Of a stretch of DNA of 18,902 nucleotides, positions 16,087 through 18,902 are shown piece after piece. The notes beneath the pieces were generated by a model. It had not been told where the DNA came from, did not search any database, and saw nothing but the letters and a program-made list of their open reading frames with translations. Each line of letters opens with the position of its first letter. The first letter of the stretch is position 1. The DNA comes from Pirellulales bacterium (GTDB taxonomy: Bacteria > Planctomycetota > Planctomycetia > Pirellulales > JAICIG01): the NCBI GenBank assembly GCA_025924495.1, contig JAICIG010000113.1, positions 1-18,902 on the forward strand, given 5' to 3'. A program made the position numbers and the translations under genes.

Positions 16087-16722
16087 TTACAATTCGAGCT
16101 CATCGACCAGCCTGGCCAGGTCTCCGGCCACCTCTTCATCACTCGCAGACTGGTAGACCGGCAAAGTCCTGAGCGCTTTGACGGTGGGCAATAACGCACA
16201 GTTCGGCGAAATGAGCTCGGCGGCGGCCGTCTTGCCGACAACCTTCAGCAGGCCATCAGCCACCAGGCGATGAAACGAAGCCGATAACTGGCCCGCAGTC
16301 TTACCCAGACATTTGGCCGCCGCGCCGACGGTCAAGGCATAATAGTCGTCCGATTCGTCCAGGTGCAGCGCGGCTACTTCAAGCACGAATGATAGCACGT
16401 CGCGGTCAATGCGGGTGAGATGCACCGGATGATCAGTGGCAGGCTGCTCGATCAGGCAGTCGGGGCAAACGGTCGGTTCCGTTTGCGTTTGCTCGATCGC
16501 CCAAGCGACCAACTCTGCGCGGTCCTGCGAGCACGCTTTCATGTGCCGACCAGTGGTCCAATGCGATTTCTTGGCCTCGGCATGCTTAATCTTGGCGCAC
16601 GTCGATCGATGCAGTACGACATGGCCGGCGCGAGGTTGGCGGCTGCAATCCAACACAAACCCGCCGCGATGGTGAGCAACCCAAGACAGATAAGCGCGAT
16701 CTTCATTTAGGTACAAAATCAT
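16087..16722 (-). CDS. Putative zinc-binding and winged-helix protein, hypothetical
   Basis: Predicted 211-residue cytoplasmic protein. ATG at 16722 is chosen because the frame upstream to 16887 is Arg/Cys-rich and overlaps the promoter side of the divergent DUF1501 gene. Residues 1-92 form a compact domain: YLSWVAHHRGGFVLD, then VVLHRSTC (H38, C42), then HWTTGRHMKACS (C64), then AWAIE and CPDC (C86, C89). The Cys/His spacing suggests a metal site. The pattern recalls an uncharacterised domain fused to varied partners in bacteria; this is from memory. Residues 105-185 are helical with YYALTVGAAAKCLGKTAGQL and FHRLVADGLLKVV, which fits a winged helix. The tail is acidic. A role as regulator or DNA-binding protein is inference. 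Confidence 0.75.
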   Translation of the reverse strand: MILYLNEDRAYLSWVAHHRGGFVLDCSRQPRAGHVVLHRSTCAKIKHAEAKKSHWTTGRHMKACSQDRAELVAWAIEQTQTEPTVCPDCLIEQPATDHPVHLTRIDRDVLSFVLEVAALHLDESDDYYALTVGAAAKCLGKTAGQLSASFHRLVADGLLKVVGKTAAAELISPNCALLPTVKALRTLPVYQSASDEEVAGDLARLVDELEL

Positions 16723-16852
16723 AGCAATCCAATGGACTCGCGAAACGCTCCGGCAACCCGTGCTATGCCTCATATTAGCGGCTAAACCGTCGGACGGCAG
16801 CGGCGCATTCAAGCGAGGCGCGGCGGTAGCTCGTCGACAGCGGAAACGAGTG

Positions 16853-16881
16853 TTCCCATCGTCGGGCTTCTCCCGTAGAAT
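16853..16881 (+). promoter_or_regulatory. Possible sigma-70-type promoter of the DUF1501 gene
   Basis: TTCCCA (16853-16858) and TAGAAT (16876-16881) are separated by 17 bases, matching the TTGACA/TATAAT consensus at four and five of six positions. They lie 86 bases before the ATG at 16967. Planctomycete promoters are poorly defined, so this is tentative. Confidence 0.3.
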
Positions 16882-16966
16882 ACACAACGCATCAACGACG
16901 AGCGATGCAATATCGCGACTCGAGCTTGGGGATCACTCTGCCAAGGAAGCGAAGGAAAGCACCGCG

Positions 16967-18334
16967 ATGATCGACTTGGCGACTCATTATTGCCAAACGC
17001 GAGTCTCCCGCCGCCAGGCCATGCAGTTTGGTTCCGCAGGTCTCGGCGCCCTGGGGGCTTTTTGGAGCGATTGGGCCGCCGCCGCGACTGCCGGCAATCC
17101 AGCGACTAAAGCCCGAGCGAAGTCGGTGATCTTGATCTTCAACTGCGGCGCACCGAGCCATCTCGACCTGTGGGATATGAAACCCCACGCGACCGATACG
17201 GTCCGCGGCCCGTTTCAGCCGATCGCGACCAATGTGCCGGGAATCCAGGTTTCAGAATTGCTGCCGCGGATGGCAGAGCGCGCCGACAAGCTCGCCATCG
17301 TTCGCACGGTGCATCACAGCCACGGCGGGCACAATTCGGGCATGTATTGGTCGATCGTTGGCCGACCCTACCGCATTGACAGCACGCTAATCAATCCGAG
17401 CCGTTCTGATTATCCCAGCTTCGGCACGTTGGTCGGCTGGTTGGCGCAGCGAGACGGTTATTCGGGCGCCTTGCCCCCGTACGTGATCACGCCGGCGCCG
17501 CACTGCGATAGCCTCCAGTACATCACGCCGGGACAATATGGTTCTTGCCTCGGCGCTCGGTTCGATCCGCTGGTGATCAATGACGATCCGAACAAAGAGT
17601 CCTTCCAGGTGCCGAATTTGGGGCCGGCGCAAGGCGTCAGTCCCGAGCGTCTGACGGAGCGTCGGGGACTTTTAAGGCGCCTCGATGATCGGCCGATTGC
17701 GACGCCGGCCGTCGCCGATTTTCAAGCCTACCAGGCTAAGGCGCTCGCGCTGATGGCGGCAAGCGATGCTCGCGACGCGTTCGACCTGTCGCGAGAACCA
17801 GCACAAGTGCGCGAACGTTATGGACGCCATACCTGGGGGCAATCCCATTTGCTGGCCCGGCGACTGGTGGAGGCCGGCGTGCGCTTCGTGACGACGGTCA
17901 ATGGTCCGAGTATCACTTGGGATACGCACAAAGATAACTTCAACCAACTTAAGCAACGGCTCGTTCCTCCGATGGAGCAAGCCTATGCCGCCTTGCTCGA
18001 CGACTTGAGCCAGCGCGGCCTGCTCGACAGCACTCTGGTTGTCTGGATGGGAGACTTCGGTCGGACGCCCACCATCAACAAGGAAGCGGGAAGAGATCAC
18101 TGGCCACAATGCTACTCGGTCGTCCTCGCAGGCGGAGGCATTCGTGGCGGCCAAGCGGTTGGAGAGTCGGATCGCATCGGAGCCGTGCCTCGCTTACGGC
18201 CGGTGACGCCGGCCGATATTCATGCCACGGTATTTAAGGCGCTCGGTTACGACTCGCGCGCGATGGCCTACCATACCGAAGACGGCCGTCCTACCCCGCT
18301 CTCCGAAGGAACGCCGATCGGCGAGTTGCTGTAG
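16967..18334 (+). CDS. DUF1501 Tat-exported protein, sulfatase-like fold
   Basis: Predicted 455-residue member of DUF1501, a family greatly expanded in planctomycetes and usually paired with DUF1549/DUF1553 cytochrome-type proteins. The start at 16967 has GGAA about 10 bases upstream; the frame is open to 16760 but the added part is not protein-like. The leader has a twin-arginine (VSRRQAMQFGSAGLGALGAFW, residues 13 on). Family landmarks: FNCGAPSHLDLWDMKP at 58-73, RGPFxPIATxVPG near 80-92, SELLPRMA, HSHGGHNSGMY and the C-terminal VWMGDFGRTP with GRDHWP. These resemble the metal-binding parts of the alkaline phosphatase/sulfatase superfamily. Enzymatic function is unproven. Here no DUF1549/DUF1553 partner is in view; an HD-GYP-like gene follows instead. 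Confidence 0.93.
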   Translation: MIDLATHYCQTRVSRRQAMQFGSAGLGALGAFWSDWAAAATAGNPATKARAKSVILIFNCGAPSHLDLWDMKPHATDTVRGPFQPIATNVPGIQVSELLPRMAERADKLAIVRTVHHSHGGHNSGMYWSIVGRPYRIDSTLINPSRSDYPSFGTLVGWLAQRDGYSGALPPYVITPAPHCDSLQYITPGQYGSCLGARFDPLVINDDPNKESFQVPNLGPAQGVSPERLTERRGLLRRLDDRPIATPAVADFQAYQAKALALMAASDARDAFDLSREPAQVRERYGRHTWGQSHLLARRLVEAGVRFVTTVNGPSITWDTHKDNFNQLKQRLVPPMEQAYAALLDDLSQRGLLDSTLVVWMGDFGRTPTINKEAGRDHWPQCYSVVLAGGGIRGGQAVGESDRIGAVPRLRPVTPADIHATVFKALGYDSRAMAYHTEDGRPTPLSEGTPIGELL

Positions 18335-18540
18335 GCTACGCTGGCCGGCAGCATTCTCGCCACGGGCGCCATCGTGGTTGCGACGCATATCCCAATTGCA
18401 GTCTGCGGCTTGCGGTGCGCCGGTTTGATCACCCCCTCCCAATGGCTTGTGCCGTCGCGCCGCATAACGCACAACACCGGCGCGACAACCATCGCTGGCA
18501 TAACCCCTACGCACTGGTTTCTGCAGTGTCGTATGCTTCC

Positions 18541-18564
18541 CCGGGGCACTTTGTCGGGCCCCGG
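18541..18564. repeat. GC-rich inverted repeat before the HD-GYP-like gene
   Basis: CCGGGGC and GCCCCGG form a perfect 7-bp stem with a 10-base loop, 29 bases before the ATG at 18593. No T tract follows on the plus strand. It lies between the DUF1501 stop and the next gene and could affect the leader of that gene or end the previous transcript. Confidence 0.35.
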
Positions 18565-18592
18565 CTACTCATTTCTCGCGGAGTTCGACTAC

Positions 18593-18902
18593 ATGCAGAC
18601 CAGCGTCTTTGCTGAACCATCGGCGCCATTGGTTGGTGATGGACCGCCGCTATCGAGCCGACTCGTCGAGTGCACCGAGATTCGGTTCTCGGAAATCATT
18701 TCTGCTCTTTCCGTGGCCCTGGACATTACGCAAGGGCAACCTGAAGGTCACTGCATGCGCAGTGCATTGATCGGCATGCGGCTGGCGGAAACGTTGCAAC
18801 TGCCTAGCGCCGAACGTTCGGCGCGGTTTTATGCTCTATTGCTTTAGGATGTCGGGTGCTCGAGCAACGCGGCCCAAATATCGTACCTGTTCGGCGCCGA
18901 CG
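18593..18902 (+). pseudogene. HD-GYP/HDOD-like signalling gene, 5' part, with an in-frame TAG
   Basis: The window holds only the start of this gene. ATG at 18593 has GGAG about 11 bases upstream. The frame reads 84 residues (ECTEIRFSEIISALSVALDI, then GHCMRSALIGMRLAETL, then AERSARFYALLL) and meets TAG at 18845-18847. The same frame goes on past the stop to the window end with DVGCSSNAAQISYLFGAD. In HD-GYP-type c-di-GMP phosphodiesterase relatives I know the motif as LLLKD-[AV]-GCSSNA, so TAG stands where a Lys codon (AAG) is expected, one base change. The position is that of His in the HD signature of ordinary HD domains. Coding character continues beyond the stop, so this is a recent nonsense change, a base-call error or a recoded stop. 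The rest of the gene lies outside. Confidence 0.7.

Noticed and set aside
16760..16966. Upstream extension of the DUF1501 frame by 69 residues
   Set aside because: The added sequence is not conserved-looking, places the Tat leader internally and would extend into the region upstream of the divergent gene; ATG at 16967 has a plausible binding site.
18849..18902. ATG overlapping the TAG of the HD-GYP-like gene as a re-start of a downstream gene
   Set aside because: This ATG is in another frame and yields an Arg/Pro/Thr-rich sequence, while the frame continuous with the upstream part gives the family-like DVGCSSNAA.
1..18902. tRNA, rRNA, CRISPR, insertion-sequence, toxin-antitoxin or phage features
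   Set aside because: I scanned for regular spaced repeats, transposase-like proteins and tRNA-like cloverleafs and found none; small RNAs without strong structure could have been missed.

Overview
The window looks like chromosomal DNA from a planctomycete, most likely of the Pirellulales/Planctomycetia type. The evidence is the company of genes: a DUF1501 Tat-exported protein, a giant surface protein with an N-terminal LEPR-XLL-type motif, TIGR03118 and DUF4214 modules, several Tat leaders, a PL11 pectin lyase, planctomycete-style PQQ-propeller and lipoprotein genes, and a GC-rich sequence with mostly single-gene transcription units. No rRNA, tRNA, CRISPR array, insertion sequence or phage gene was seen. 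The taxonomy is inferred from family content, not from a marker gene.

Layout: (1) 28-1047 (+) is a Tat-exported aldo/keto reductase ending in a strong intrinsic terminator (1086-1117), followed by a convergent CPBP membrane protease (1132-1917, -). (2) 2111-2545 (+) is a small membrane protein. (3) 2636-4483 (-) is a secreted family-11 rhamnogalacturonan lyase. Upstream of it on the same strand is a 1063-residue secreted mosaic protein (4837-8028, -), with a hairpin between the two. (4) 8561-8803 (-) is an 80-residue hypothetical protein, divergent from a (+) pair: a PpiC-like parvulin (9058-9342) and a membrane-anchored PQQ beta-propeller protein (9398-11041). The propeller gene's stop codon lies inside a 13-bp terminator stem. 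(5) 11125-12297 (-) is a secreted serine hydrolase/beta-lactamase-family protein. (6) 12564-13706 (-) is a lipoprotein, 13949-15004 (-) a secreted Gly/Pro/Met-rich protein and 15090-15767 (-) a Tat-exported intradiol dioxygenase, all reading leftward. (7) 16087-16722 (-) is a possible zinc-binding plus winged-helix protein, divergent from the DUF1501 gene (16967-18334, +). (8) 18593 to the window end (+) is the start of an HD-GYP-like gene carrying an in-frame TAG.

How the genes relate: most products are exported (Tat, Sec or lipoprotein signals). The window therefore reads as an envelope/extracellular catabolism neighbourhood (pectin lyase, intradiol dioxygenase, oxidoreductase, serine hydrolase) mixed with surface and folding proteins. 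There is no clear multi-gene pathway operon. I did not find a convincing wholly new multi-gene system. The best items to follow up are the in-frame amber codon at the K/H position of the HD-GYP signature, the four-module surface protein, and the Cys/His plus winged-helix protein.
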